A program made the position numbers and the translations under genes. From the NCBI RefSeq assembly GCF_019504385.1, contig NZ_CP080590.1, positions 1,468,001 through 1,532,000 on the forward strand: a stretch of 64,000 nucleotides of DNA. Reading direction: 5' to 3'. Under the pieces are notes generated by a model. It ran no database searches and was not told the origin of the DNA. It saw only the letters and a list, made by a program, of their open reading frames with translations. The DNA comes from Devosia salina (GTDB taxonomy: Bacteria; Pseudomonadota; Alphaproteobacteria; Rhizobiales; Devosiaceae). Positions 1 to 8,393 of the stretch are shown here, in pieces (within the stretch, counting starts at the first letter, position 1; each line of letters starts with the position of its first letter).

Positions 1-399
1 AACTGCGCCGTCAAATATCAGCTCCGCGCCGACCTTCAGCCGCGCCTTGCCCCGTCGCTCCAGAGTATGGAGAAAGCCTGCCCAATCCACGCCGTCCAGC
101 CGAGCCACGGCACGCGCGGTACCGGCTATGGGCAGCAGATATTCCATTTCCGTGCGATGGATCACGAGCTGGTTGGCAACGCCTTCGGCCTGAAGCCGCA
201 GGTGCAGCACCGACCATGCCGCCAAGAGGCCGAGCGTCGCCGCACTGCCGCCGAACATGGTGCCGTGGACGTTGATATTGGGCCCCAGCGGCGCCTCGAG
301 CACCACTTCGTCAGTGCCGGCCTGTACCACACGGACGTCCATGGCCCGCGAAAGCGGGATGTGGTCGTGCAGGAACGCGGCCAGCGCCTCCGGGGTCAT
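1..399 (-). CDS. Thioesterase-domain protein (YiiD C-terminal/PaaI-like hotdog), partial
   Basis: This gene runs off the left edge, so only the first 133 codons are present. The translation begins MTPEALAAFLHDHIPLSRAM and contains GPNINVHGTMFGGSAATLG at about residues 38-57, the hotdog-fold signature of the YiiD C-terminal thioesterase family. Such proteins hydrolyse acyl-CoA or related thioesters in the cytoplasm; the substrate here is unknown. The start ATG overlaps the stop codon of the upstream trmFO by 4 nt (ATGA), so the two are probably translationally coupled. Family assignment is good; specific function is not shown. Confidence 0.72.
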   Translation of the reverse strand, partial: MTPEALAAFLHDHIPLSRAMDVRVVQAGTDEVVLEAPLGPNINVHGTMFGGSAATLGLLAAWSVLHLRLQAEGVANQLVIHRTEMEYLLPIAGTARAVARLDGVDWAGFLHTLERRGKARLKVGAELIFDGAV

Positions 400-1778
400 G
401 CCCAGGCCTTGAGGTCTTCGAGGGCACGACTGGTGATGGCGCGCCGCTTGGCGATCGTCTTTTCCGGGCCGCGCCAGCGCTTCACCCCCTCAGGCTTGCT
501 GACATTGACTTCCGGGAACAGGCCAAAATTGACATTCATGGGCTGGAAGCTGCGGGCCCCGCTATAGCTCTCGGCCTCGATATGGCCGCCCGTAATATGG
601 CCGATCAGCGCGCCCAGCGCCGTCGTTACTGGTGGCGTTGCAAGCGATCCGCCGAGTGCCTCGGCCGCGGTCATCCGCCCGGTGATGAGGCCAACGGCAG
701 CGCTTTCCACATAGCCCTCGACGCCGGTCACCTGACCGGCGAAGCGGATGCGCGGATCGACCTTCAGCTTAAGATCGGGCGCCAGCACCTTGGGTGAATT
801 GATGAACGTGTTACGGTGCAACCCACCGAGACGGGCAAATTGCGCGTTCTCGAGGCCGGGGATCATCCGGAATATCTCGGTCTGGATGCCGTAGCGCATC
901 TTGGTCTGGAACCCGACCATGTTCCATAACGTGCCCAGCGCATTGTCCTGGCGCAATTGCACGATGGCATAGGGCTTGACCGTCGGATTGCGCGGATTGG
1001 TCAGGCCCACCGGCTTCATTGGCCCGTGGCGCAGCGTCTCCACGCCGCGTTCGGCCATCACCTCGATGGGCAGGCAGCCGTCGAAATAGGGGACCTTTTC
1101 CCAGTCCTTGAATTCATGCAGCGGCGCGGTCTTCAGCGCTTCGACAAAGGCGAAATACTGGTCCTTGTCCATCGGCAGGTTGAGATAGTCCGCCCCGGTC
1201 CCGCCAGGGCCGGCCTTGTCGTAGCGCGACTGCTTCCAGGCAATGTCGTGATTGATGCTGTCATAGTGCACGATCGGCGCAATCGCATCGAAAAAGGCCA
1301 GCGAATCCTCGCCGGTCTTTTCCAGAACCGCCTCGGCGAGGGCCGGCGAGGTGAGCGGGCCGGTCGCGATGATCACGTGTTGCCATTCCCCCGGCGGCCA
1401 GCCGGCGATTTCCTCGCGAACCACCGTGACATTGGGGTGGCTGCTGATCGCCTCCGTGACGGCGCCGGAAAAGCCGTGCCGGTCGACGGCCAGCGCGCCG
1501 CCGGCGGGCAGCTTGTGCTGGTCCGCGGCCCGCATGATCAGCGAATTGCAGCGTCGCATTTCCTCGTGCAGCAGCCCCACGGCATTCTGCTCGTGGTCGT
1601 CCGAGCGGAAACTGTTGGAGCAGACCAGTTCGGCAAAGGCGTCGGTCTCGTGCGCGTCCGTGCTTTTGACGCCGCGCATCTCGTGCAGAATGACCTTGGC
1701 ACCGGCCTCGGCGGCCTGCCAGGCGGCTTCCGAGCCTGCAAGGCCCCCGCCGATGATGTGAATGGGTTCGTTTGACAT
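396..1778 (-). CDS. trmFO: Methylenetetrahydrofolate--tRNA-(uracil-5-)-methyltransferase TrmFO
   Basis: TrmFO is a flavoenzyme that makes m5U54 in the tRNA T-loop using methylenetetrahydrofolate and reduced FAD. The protein of 460 residues opens with the dinucleotide-binding loop IIGGGLAGSEAAW at about residues 6-18 and has the family motifs SNSFRSDD and GCLPIEVMAERG. Length matches the family. I chose MSNEPIHIIGGG as the start; an in-frame ATG 12 codons upstream gives an unconserved extension. It overlaps the downstream thioesterase gene by 4 nt. Recognition is very confident. Confidence 0.95.
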   Translation of the reverse strand: MSNEPIHIIGGGLAGSEAAWQAAEAGAKVILHEMRGVKSTDAHETDAFAELVCSNSFRSDDHEQNAVGLLHEEMRRCNSLIMRAADQHKLPAGGALAVDRHGFSGAVTEAISSHPNVTVVREEIAGWPPGEWQHVIIATGPLTSPALAEAVLEKTGEDSLAFFDAIAPIVHYDSINHDIAWKQSRYDKAGPGGTGADYLNLPMDKDQYFAFVEALKTAPLHEFKDWEKVPYFDGCLPIEVMAERGVETLRHGPMKPVGLTNPRNPTVKPYAIVQLRQDNALGTLWNMVGFQTKMRYGIQTEIFRMIPGLENAQFARLGGLHRNTFINSPKVLAPDLKLKVDPRIRFAGQVTGVEGYVESAAVGLITGRMTAAEALGGSLATPPVTTALGALIGHITGGHIEAESYSGARSFQPMNVNFGLFPEVNVSKPEGVKRWRGPEKTIAKRRAITSRALEDLKAWA

Positions 1779-1821
1779 GGCGAGCCAGATACCAAGCCCG
1801 CCATGTCCGGGCAATCAGAGT

Positions 1822-2382
1822 TTATGCGGCTCGACGCTCGTGGCTGCCTTCCCTGATCTCCTCGATGATCTTGGCGCAGAAGGCGTCGAGGTCTCCGGGG
1901 TTGCGGCTCGTCACCAGGCCCTGATCGACGACCACCGCACTGTCCTCCCACTTGCCACCGGCGTTGACGACGTCGGTCTTGATGGATTTGTAGGAGGTGA
2001 CCTTGCGATCCCGCACGATTCCGGTTTCGACCAGCAGCCACGGCGCGTGGCAGATCGCGGCAACGATCTTCTTCTGCGTCCAGAATGCCTTGATGAGGTC
2101 CAGCACTTTTTGCTCCACGCGCAGCAGATCGGGGTTGATCTGGCCGCCGGGCAGCACGATGGCGTCATAGTCTTCGGCCGAGACCTCGCCGATCAGCTTG
2201 TCGACCGGCACTGCATTGCCCCAGTCCTTCTTGTCCCAGCCCTTGATCTCGTCGCCCTCGAGCGACACCACGTGAACATTTGCGCCAGCCTCGCGCAGCC
2301 TGGCCAGTGGGACTTCCAGTTCGGACTGTTCAAAGCCGTGCGTGGCGACGATGGCGATGGATTTGCCGTCGAGTTGAGCCAT
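1822..2382 (-). CDS. PfpI/DJ-1 family type 1 glutamine amidotransferase-like protein
   Basis: The 186-residue protein has the class I glutamine amidotransferase-like fold, with the nucleophile elbow AAICHAPW (Cys at about residue 110) and the LPGGQINPD loop. This matches the PfpI/YhbO branch of the DJ-1 superfamily, whose members have been described as stress-related proteases, chaperones or deglycases; the actual activity is disputed. It is encoded 43 bp upstream of trmFO on the same strand and could be cotranscribed. The ATG is preceded by a purine-rich AGGAAGGAGC site at good spacing. Family is secure; the reaction is inferred only. Confidence 0.85.
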   Translation of the reverse strand: MAQLDGKSIAIVATHGFEQSELEVPLARLREAGANVHVVSLEGDEIKGWDKKDWGNAVPVDKLIGEVSAEDYDAIVLPGGQINPDLLRVEQKVLDLIKAFWTQKKIVAAICHAPWLLVETGIVRDRKVTSYKSIKTDVVNAGGKWEDSAVVVDQGLVTSRNPGDLDAFCAKIIEEIREGSHERRAA

Positions 2383-2481
2383 TGGAATGCTCCTTCCTGT
2401 TGCATATGCCCGGGCAACGGGAGGAGGGCGCTATCGTTCCGCCTTGGCCGTTCACATCCGAAACCGGCCCGCGGATACGAA

Positions 2482-2512
2482 AACACCCGCATCTCAGAGA
2501 GAGGCGGGTGTT
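2482..2512 (-). terminator. Rho-independent terminator after the DUF1127 gene
   Basis: A perfect 9-bp stem pairs AACACCCGC (2482-2490) with GCGGGTGTT (2504-2512). Read on the minus strand it is followed by TTTTCG. It lies 28 bp past the stop of the minus-strand DUF1127 gene. Confidence 0.75.
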
Positions 2513-2539
2513 CGGTTCGTCGAAGTTGAGTCGCCGGTT

Positions 2540-2689
2540 TTACAGAGCGTCGGCATGATCACGAGCGACGCGGCTGATATCGGTGCGCGAAATGCCCAGA
2601 TCGTTGAGCTGGCGGTTGTCGAGAGCGGCAAGCTCACGGACGGTCTGCTGGTAGGCGGCCCACTTCTTGAAAGTCTTGCGAATGTCCAT
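2540..2689 (-). CDS. DUF1127 (YjiS-like) small protein
   Basis: A 49-residue protein begins MDIRKTFKKWAAYQQTVREL and contains LNDLGISRTDI, the signature of DUF1127/YjiS peptides. In rhizobia, Brucella and relatives these arginine-rich peptides bind RNA or affect phosphate and carbon metabolism and sRNA turnover; the role here is unknown. The ATG follows GAGACTTCCAA, a reasonable ribosome binding site, and a strong terminator lies just beyond the stop. The gene stands alone, separated from the next minus-strand gene by about 200 bp. Confidence 0.85.
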   Translation of the reverse strand: MDIRKTFKKWAAYQQTVRELAALDNRQLNDLGISRTDISRVARDHADAL

Positions 2690-2833
2690 TTGGAAGTCTC
2701 CTGTCGTTTGCAAGGAGAGATATAGGGGCGACTAATCCCAGTGAGCAGATAGAGATTGGTCAAACTTGCCATGCGTCTTGTGCAAGGCTTGGGCGGTGCC
2801 CATTCATTGAGCATTCATCTCTGCGACAACAGC

Positions 2834-2863
2834 GTGGCCGCCGGATGGTATCGCGGCGGCCAC
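2834..2863 (-). terminator. Strong stem-loop after the 2891-3043 gene
   Basis: GTGGCCGCCG (2834-2843) pairs perfectly with CGGCGGCCAC (2854-2863) around a 10-nt loop. It lies 28 bp past a minus-strand stop codon, but there is no clear U-tract, so termination is likely rather than certain. Confidence 0.5.
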
Positions 2864-2890
2864 GGGAGATGGGTCAAGGCAGTTTGGTCT

Positions 2891-3043
2891 TCAACGGTCG
2901 AAGAGCGACCGCGTCATCTTGGAGAAGTCCGGGCCGGAAATCCCGAGAATGTCGGCATCACGCGTCGAGGGAACGTCCATTTCCCGCAACGTCTGCTTGA
3001 TATCGACCAGGCGCTTCAGGCGCCAGACGGCACGTACAAACAT
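2891..3043 (-). CDS. DUF1127-like small basic protein
   Basis: This 50-residue product starts MFVRAVWRLKRLVDIKQTLR and ends with a DILGISGPDFSKMTRSLF segment that resembles the DLGISRxDI half of DUF1127 peptides. It is therefore a diverged relative of the neighbouring 49-residue DUF1127 protein. An AAGGGA site lies 8 nt upstream of the chosen ATG. The frame stays open upstream to a start near 3385, but that extension overlaps the mipZ start and looks unconserved. Function is unknown. Confidence 0.55.
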   Translation of the reverse strand: MFVRAVWRLKRLVDIKQTLREMDVPSTRDADILGISGPDFSKMTRSLFDR

Positions 3044-3302
3044 GGGCAGAATCCCTTGCGGCTCTTTTGGTGCAATCTGACCATGCGCCGATTTTTCGGC
3101 ATTCGCTATGCCGCATCCGGAAGGCAGTTCATGCGCCTGCTGCATGGATGTTTCATCATGTTGACGCATTTCGGCAACGATGTCCTGCTGCAGGGCGCTG
3201 CAAGAGCGATCTTGGCCGCCTTTGGCGTTTCGCGGCCATGTTTTCCCTTGTGCGAAGCGTGCCAAATCAACACACTCCGGCGAACTGATTTGGGAGTCGA
3301 CC

Positions 3303-4199
3303 GTGCGGCAAGGCGCGCATGTCATCGTTGTCGGCAATGAGAAGGGTGGCTCGGGCAAGTCGACCACTGCCTTCCACCTGGCCATTTATCTATTGTACCA
3401 GGGGCACAAGGTGGCCTCGATCGATGTCGACAGTCGGCAGCAGACGCTGACCCATTATGTCCGCAACCGTCGGGATTGGGCGCGCTCCAAGGGAATGAGC
3501 CTGCCGCACACGACTCACTATCATCTGCCTCTGGCGCGCGGAGACTCGGCGCGCGAGAACCATCGCATCGAGTTCGATCTGTTTCGCCAGGCGGTCGGAG
3601 AGGTCGAGGGACGCTCGGACTTCATCATCATCGACACGCCGGGCTTCGACACAAACCTGGCGCGCTTGGCCCATTCCCTTGCCGATACGCTTGTCACGCC
3701 GGTCAATGACAGCCTGATTGACCTCAGCGTCATGGCCCAGGTCGATCCTGTGACTGGCGAGCCGCGGGAATTGAGCCACTATGCACGCCTGGTGCAGCGC
3801 GCCCGCTCCGAGCGGCTCTCGATCGACGGCAGGAACATCGACTGGGTCCTGGTGCGCAACCGCATCTCCATGCTGTCCTCGCGCAACATGCGCCAAGTTC
3901 AGACCATGCTCGAGCGGATCGCCATGCGACTGGGCTGTCGCGTTGCCGACGGCATAGCCGAGCGTGTCATCTTCCGTTCGCTGTTTGCAACCGGCATGAC
4001 CGTATTCGATCCTTTGGACGACGACCTGCTCGGCGGGGTGCCCTCGATGTCGCATATGAGCGCGAGGCAGGAATATCGGGCCCTGGTCAACGCCCTCAAC
4101 CTGCCGTCAAGTCAGCGCGCCGAAGCGCGCCGCGAGGTGCTCGCCAGCACGCCCAGCGACATCAATCGTTTCGTCCACATGGCGAGCAACGATTCCTGA
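3303..4199 (+). CDS. mipZ: Division-plane positioning ATPase MipZ
   Basis: MipZ is the ParA-family ATPase that, in Caulobacter and relatives, rides on ParB near the poles and inhibits FtsZ assembly so the Z ring forms at midcell. The deviant Walker A motif GNEKGGSGKST spans about residues 11-21, followed by IIIDTPG and by MipZ-specific stretches such as NDSLIDL, QVDPVTGEP, DWVLVRNR and ARQEYRAL. I chose the GTG at 3303, with GGGAG upstream, because homology begins there; upstream in-frame ATGs are unlikely. Length (298 residues) fits the family. Confidence 0.92.
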   Translation: MRQGAHVIVVGNEKGGSGKSTTAFHLAIYLLYQGHKVASIDVDSRQQTLTHYVRNRRDWARSKGMSLPHTTHYHLPLARGDSARENHRIEFDLFRQAVGEVEGRSDFIIIDTPGFDTNLARLAHSLADTLVTPVNDSLIDLSVMAQVDPVTGEPRELSHYARLVQRARSERLSIDGRNIDWVLVRNRISMLSSRNMRQVQTMLERIAMRLGCRVADGIAERVIFRSLFATGMTVFDPLDDDLLGGVPSMSHMSARQEYRALVNALNLPSSQRAEARREVLASTPSDINRFVHMASNDS

Positions 4200-4208
4200 A
4201 AGCAGCGC

Positions 4209-4625
4209 TTACCCCCGCGCGTACGCAACCTTTCGGCTGGCCTCCGCCGTCAGGGCGGTTTCGCGTGCATCGTATATGCTGCGCGCCTCCACGATGGCGT
4301 GGTGATTTTCCGCAGACCAGTCCCAAAGCGCACTGATCGGCTCCTGAAGGGTCTTGCCAAGTTCGGTGAGGCTATACTCCACCCGGGGCGGCACTTCGGG
4401 ATAGATGGTCCGCGTGACCAGGCCGTCGCGCTCGAGATTGCGCAGCGTCAGGGTCAGCATGCGCTGCGATACACCGTTGATCAGGCGCTTGAGTTCGTTG
4501 AACCGCAGCGTGCCATTGCGGCCCAGCATGCCGACCACCATCACGCTCCACTTGTCGCCGATGCGATTGAGCACGTCCGACATGGCCGAGCAGTTGGCGT
4601 GCTGCGAAGTATCGGTCAGTGACAT
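4209..4625 (-). CDS. HxlR-family winged-helix transcriptional regulator
   Basis: The 138-residue protein carries the HxlR/MarR-like winged helix with CSAMSDVLNRIGDKWSVMVV near the N-terminus, RFNELKRLINGVSQRML as the recognition region and GLVTRTIYPEVPPRVEYSLT as the wing. HxlR proteins often sense electrophiles or redox stress and control a divergent gene, here the DoxX-family gene. The start was chosen at MSLTDTS because AAGGAGG lies 8 nt upstream; a longer frame exists. A perfect inverted repeat in the shared promoter region is the probable operator. Confidence 0.88.
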   Translation of the reverse strand: MSLTDTSQHANCSAMSDVLNRIGDKWSVMVVGMLGRNGTLRFNELKRLINGVSQRMLTLTLRNLERDGLVTRTIYPEVPPRVEYSLTELGKTLQEPISALWDWSAENHHAIVEARSIYDARETALTAEASRKVAYARG

Positions 4626-4674
4626 GGATGTGCCTCCTTGCGTTGGTAACTCAGGCACAAATATAGACACGGTT

Positions 4675-4690
4675 ACTAGTTGTGACTAGT
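4675..4690. promoter_or_regulatory. Palindromic operator candidate between HxlR and DoxX genes
   Basis: ACTAGT-TGTG-ACTAGT is a 16-bp inverted repeat with identical self-palindromic arms. It lies 49 bp upstream of the HxlR start and 31 bp upstream of the DoxX start, where an autoregulated divergent operator would be expected. Confidence 0.5.
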
Positions 4691-4721
4691 GCGACAGTCG
4701 ATCACAGGGAGAGAATGAGCC

Positions 4722-5132
4722 ATGAGCGCAGGGAATGGCAGCCGGGGTTGGAATATCGGACTGTGGGTGGGGCAGGGGGCACTGGCCCTTTTCTACGGCA
4801 TGGCAGGGTTCATGAAGCTGACCCAGCCTATCGAAGGCCTGGTCGCATCAGGCATGAGCTATGCCGGCGACTATCCGGAATTGCTGACGCGCTTCATCGG
4901 CACGATGGAAGTCCTGGGCGCACTCGGCGTGATCCTGCCCGCGGCCACCCGCATCGCGCCGCGTCTGACCCCTCTCGCTGCTCTGGGGTTTTGCGTTATC
5001 CAGGTGCTGGCCATGGGCCTGCACGTCATGAGGGGCGAGTATTTCATGTTGCCCTTCAATCTGGTCCTGCTTGCCTTGTCATTGTTTGTGGCCTGGGGCC
5101 GTACAAGCAAGGCGCCGATCACCGCCCGCTGA
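4722..5132 (+). CDS. DoxX family membrane protein
   Basis: This 136-residue protein has about four hydrophobic segments. The first, IGLWVGQGALALFYGMAGFM at about residues 12-31, and the motif GTMEVLGALGVILPAATRI are typical of DoxX/DoxX-like proteins. Family members are thought to act with oxidoreductases at the membrane in thiol or quinone redox chemistry, though most are uncharacterised. It diverges from an HxlR regulator that probably controls it. The ATG follows a GGGAGAGAAUGAG purine-rich site. Confidence 0.82.
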   Translation: MSAGNGSRGWNIGLWVGQGALALFYGMAGFMKLTQPIEGLVASGMSYAGDYPELLTRFIGTMEVLGALGVILPAATRIAPRLTPLAALGFCVIQVLAMGLHVMRGEYFMLPFNLVLLALSLFVAWGRTSKAPITAR

Positions 5133-5177
5133 GTAGAAATACCGTATGTATAACGATTGACAGATGACGGTCGGCAT

Positions 5178-5211
5178 TGTCTTCCTCCGGCGAACTGGCC
5201 GGAGGAAGACA
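5178..5211 (+). promoter_or_regulatory. Perfect hairpin sequestering the GH3 gene's ribosome binding site
   Basis: TGTCTTCCTCCGGC (5178-5191) pairs perfectly with GCCGGAGGAAGACA (5198-5211) around a 6-nt loop. The right arm contains the GGAGG Shine-Dalgarno sequence and ends immediately before the ATG at 5212. If transcribed it would block ribosome loading; as DNA it could also be a sugar-responsive operator. Confidence 0.6.
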
Positions 5212-7671
5212 ATGATGAGCAGCCGCATTGATCAATTGCTGAACGAAATGACGCTGGAGGAAAAGGTATCGCTCCTCTCCGGCGAGGATTTCTGGTCCGT
5301 GCCTGCGATCCCACGGCTGGGAATAGGTAAGCTCCGCGTCACCGATGGGCCCAATGGCGCGCGCGGCGGCGGCTCGTTGATCGGTGGCGTCAAGTCTGCG
5401 AGCTTTCCCGTGGGCATCGCCCTGGGCGCGACCTGGAATATCGAGCTCGTAACCGAAATCGGCGCCGCTCTCGCCGACGAGGTCAAGTCGAAGGGCGCGC
5501 ATATGTTGCTTGCGCCCACGGTCAACATCCATCGGTCTGTCACCAACGGTCGCAATTTCGAATGCTATTCGGAGGACCCGGTCCTCACTGCGGAACTGGC
5601 AGTTGGCTACATCAAGGGTCTGCAGGGACAGGGCATCGGCGCTACAATCAAGCACTTCGCCGGCAATGAGAGCGAAATCGAGCGGACCACGATTTCAAGC
5701 GAGATCGGCGAACGCGCACTGCGCGAAATCTATCTGGTGCCGTTCGAACACGCCGTGAAGAAGGCCGGCACCTGGGGCGTCATGAGCTCCTACAACCGGC
5801 TCAACGGCACCTATACCTCCGAGCACAACTGGCTGCTCTCGACGGTTCTGCGCGATGAATGGGGCTATGACGGGATCGTCATGTCCGACTGGTTCGGATC
5901 ACATTCGACCGCCCCAACGGTAAATGCCGGGCTCGATCTCGAAATGCCGGGACCCGCGCGCGATCGGGGCCAGAAGCTGGTCGACGCCGTCAATGCCGGC
6001 GAGGTGAGCCAGGAGACCCTCGACAAGCGCGTGCTCGCCATGCTGCGTTTGATGGAGCGGGTCGGCTCGCTGGACGACCACCGCACCCACGAGGAGCGCG
6101 CCGATGACAGGCCGGAGCACCGGGCCCTGATCCGTCGCGCCGGCGCCGAAGCCGCGGTGCTCCTCAAGAACAACGGCGTGCTGCCACTGACCGGAAGCGG
6201 CAAGATTGCCGTCATCGGACCCAATGCCAAGGTGGCACAGATCATGGGCGGGGGCTCCGCCCAGCTCAACGCTCATTACCGGATATCACCCTGGCAGGGG
6301 CTGGAAACGGCCCTGGGCTCGGGGCGCCTCGACTTCGCGGCCGGGTGCACCAACCATCGTTTTGAGCCGGTGCTGCAAGGCCCGTTCAGCGTCGAATATT
6401 TCGCCAATCAGACATTGTCCGGCGAGCCGGTTCACATCGACACCATGGAAGGTGCCCAGGCCTTCTGGATTGGCAATGTCGCCGCGGGCAAGGTCGACCC
6501 GTTGCATTTTTCCGCCCGTCTCCGGGGCCAGTTCGTGCCCGAGACCAGTGGCGAGCATCGCGTCGGCATCTATTCGGCCGGCTTTGCCAAGGTCTTTGTT
6601 GACGGGAAGCTGATCGCCGACGCCTGGAGCAGTTGGACCAAGGGGCGCACCTTCTTCGAGGAGGGGTGCGACGAGGTGGTTGGCACGCTGCCACTTGAGG
6701 CCGGGCGGCCCCATGAGGTCGTCATCGAGTTTGCCACCAAGGACTTTGCAACGCTGGGACTGGCGGCTTTTGCCTGCGGTATAGGCCGGCCTCTCGGCGA
6801 CGAGGCAATTGCCGAGGCGGTCGAAGTGGCCCGCAACGCCGAAACCGCCACCATTTTCATCGGCCGCAATGGCGAATGGGACACCGAGGGCAGCGATTTG
6901 CCAGGCATCGTACTGCCGGGGCGCCAGAATGAACTTGTCGAGGCTGTCGCTGCAGCCAACCCGCGGACCGTCGTCGTGCTGCAAACGGGTGGCCCGGTTG
7001 AAATGCCATGGGCTGATCGGGTCGCGGCAATTCTCGAGGCCTGGTATCCGGGGCAGGAGGCCGGCAATGCCATTGCCGATGTCCTGACTGGCGCTGCCGA
7101 ACCGGGTGGCCGTCTGCCGCAGACATTCCCGGTGCGCTGGGCCGACAATCCCGCGCACAGCCAGGATCGCGAAGTCTATCCGGGCCTTGAGGGCAAGGTG
7201 CGCTACGAGGAGGGCATCTTCGTTGGCTACCGCCACTATGACCGCGTGGGGATGACGCCGCTTTACCCCTTCGGCTTCGGGCTTGGTTACACCAGCTTCG
7301 CCCTGTCAGACCTGGTGGTCGATGACAGCGCTTTTGAAAGTGATGGTAACGTCGTGGTCTCCCTTGCCGTGGCCAATACAGGCGACCGGCCCGGATCGAC
7401 TGTCGTCCAGCTCTATGTGTCCGACGAGAAATCGTCGGAGCCGCGGCCGGCCAAGGAACTGAAGGCGTTCGAAAAAGTGCACCTCCAGCCCGGCGAGACG
7501 CGGTCGGTCACACTGCTGCTCGATGCCCGGGCCTTTGCCTGGTATCGCGAGGCGGCCCAGCATTGGCTGGTCGAAGCGGGTAGCTTCACCATCAGCCTTG
7601 GCCAGTCCGCCAGCGATTTGCCGCTGTCCGCGTCACTGACACGGGCAACGACGTTGATGCTGCCCGTCTGA
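5212..7671 (+). CDS. Glycoside hydrolase family 3 beta-glucosidase with PA14 insertion
   Basis: The 819-residue protein is a GH3 beta-glycosidase. The N-terminal TIM barrel carries TDGPNGARGGG, GATIKHFAGNESE and the nucleophile motif GIVMSDWFG (Asp near residue 226). The alpha/beta sandwich starts around residue 310 (VLLKNNGVLPL) and is interrupted by a PA14-like module at roughly residues 390-540, a carbohydrate-binding insertion seen in BglX/barley-type enzymes. A C-terminal fibronectin-III-like domain follows. No signal peptide is visible, so it is probably cytoplasmic. The ATG was chosen for GGAGG 6 nt upstream, which lies in a perfect hairpin; an ATG at 5164 would put the hairpin in the coding region. 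Confidence 0.9.
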   Translation: MMSSRIDQLLNEMTLEEKVSLLSGEDFWSVPAIPRLGIGKLRVTDGPNGARGGGSLIGGVKSASFPVGIALGATWNIELVTEIGAALADEVKSKGAHMLLAPTVNIHRSVTNGRNFECYSEDPVLTAELAVGYIKGLQGQGIGATIKHFAGNESEIERTTISSEIGERALREIYLVPFEHAVKKAGTWGVMSSYNRLNGTYTSEHNWLLSTVLRDEWGYDGIVMSDWFGSHSTAPTVNAGLDLEMPGPARDRGQKLVDAVNAGEVSQETLDKRVLAMLRLMERVGSLDDHRTHEERADDRPEHRALIRRAGAEAAVLLKNNGVLPLTGSGKIAVIGPNAKVAQIMGGGSAQLNAHYRISPWQGLETALGSGRLDFAAGCTNHRFEPVLQGPFSVEYFANQTLSGEPVHIDTMEGAQAFWIGNVAAGKVDPLHFSARLRGQFVPETSGEHRVGIYSAGFAKVFVDGKLIADAWSSWTKGRTFFEEGCDEVVGTLPLEAGRPHEVVIEFATKDFATLGLAAFACGIGRPLGDEAIAEAVEVARNAETATIFIGRNGEWDTEGSDLPGIVLPGRQNELVEAVAAANPRTVVVLQTGGPVEMPWADRVAAILEAWYPGQEAGNAIADVLTGAAEPGGRLPQTFPVRWADNPAHSQDREVYPGLEGKVRYEEGIFVGYRHYDRVGMTPLYPFGFGLGYTSFALSDLVVDDSAFESDGNVVVSLAVANTGDRPGSTVVQLYVSDEKSSEPRPAKELKAFEKVHLQPGETRSVTLLLDARAFAWYREAAQHWLVEAGSFTISLGQSASDLPLSASLTRATTLMLPV

Positions 7672-7707
7672 CACTCTCTGGGGAGCCCGTAGCGGGTCAC
7701 ATGGCCT

Positions 7708-8277
7708 CTAGGCCGCCTGATGCTCGGCGGCGTAGAGGCCGAGATAGAAGTCGAGATCTCCGGTGCGCAGGCCCAGAGAGTCAAAGACTGCACTCATGAA
7801 GCTCACCGGCGCCGTTCCCGGCGCCGTGACGATGCGCCGGTCGAGCACGGCACGGGGTGTCCCGACATAGTGGGCCGCCCCGCCATAGCCGGTGGATGGC
7901 AGGCTCTCCGGGCCATTGGCCGTGTGTCGTGTGGTATCCAAAAGACCGGCGCGCGCGAGCGCCATCACGCCGTCGCATATGCCGCCCACGGTTTTCCCGG
8001 CCGCATGGGCAGTGTTGAGCAGCGCGGATAGGTCCGGAGCATCGGGTGAGGACCAGATCCGGCCGCCATTGACGAGCACGGCATCAACCGCCCCGATGTC
8101 GATTTCCTCCACGGCCATATCCGGTAGGACCTTCAGCCCGCCCGCGGAGGTTACCGGCTCGCCTCCCGGCGTCGCAAATCGTGTTTCGAGGCGATAATAG
8201 TCGCGCGCGCCGGCATTGAGCAGGGCGGTTTCCCAATCCGCAAAGCCGGGCGTCAGCACAGTCAGCAAGGTGGTCAT
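7708..8277 (-). CDS. DJ-1/PfpI family protein
   Basis: This 189-residue protein has the DJ-1/PfpI fold, with LTVLTPGFADWE at the N-terminus and the nucleophile elbow GGICDGVMA (Cys near residue 98). It belongs to the branch often annotated as glutamine amidotransferase or putative intracellular protease, and is clearly different in sequence from the PfpI-like protein at 1822-2382. It is monocistronic and convergent with the GH3 gene. The ATG follows AAGGAGATT. The enzymatic reaction is unknown. Confidence 0.82.
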   Translation of the reverse strand: MTTLLTVLTPGFADWETALLNAGARDYYRLETRFATPGGEPVTSAGGLKVLPDMAVEEIDIGAVDAVLVNGGRIWSSPDAPDLSALLNTAHAAGKTVGGICDGVMALARAGLLDTTRHTANGPESLPSTGYGGAAHYVGTPRAVLDRRIVTAPGTAPVSFMSAVFDSLGLRTGDLDFYLGLYAAEHQAA

Positions 8278-8393
8278 GGCAATCTCCTTATTGCCCGGCG
8301 AGCATCGGTGCCAGTCGTGACAAGGGATGTCAGCACCTTCAAAAGCCTGTCAGCCCGGGCCGGGCTTTCTTGAGATCGCGGGGGGTGGCTGCT

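Noticed and set aside
957..1775. 272-codon frame opposite trmFO
   Set aside because: Antisense to a complete TrmFO and without any family motif.
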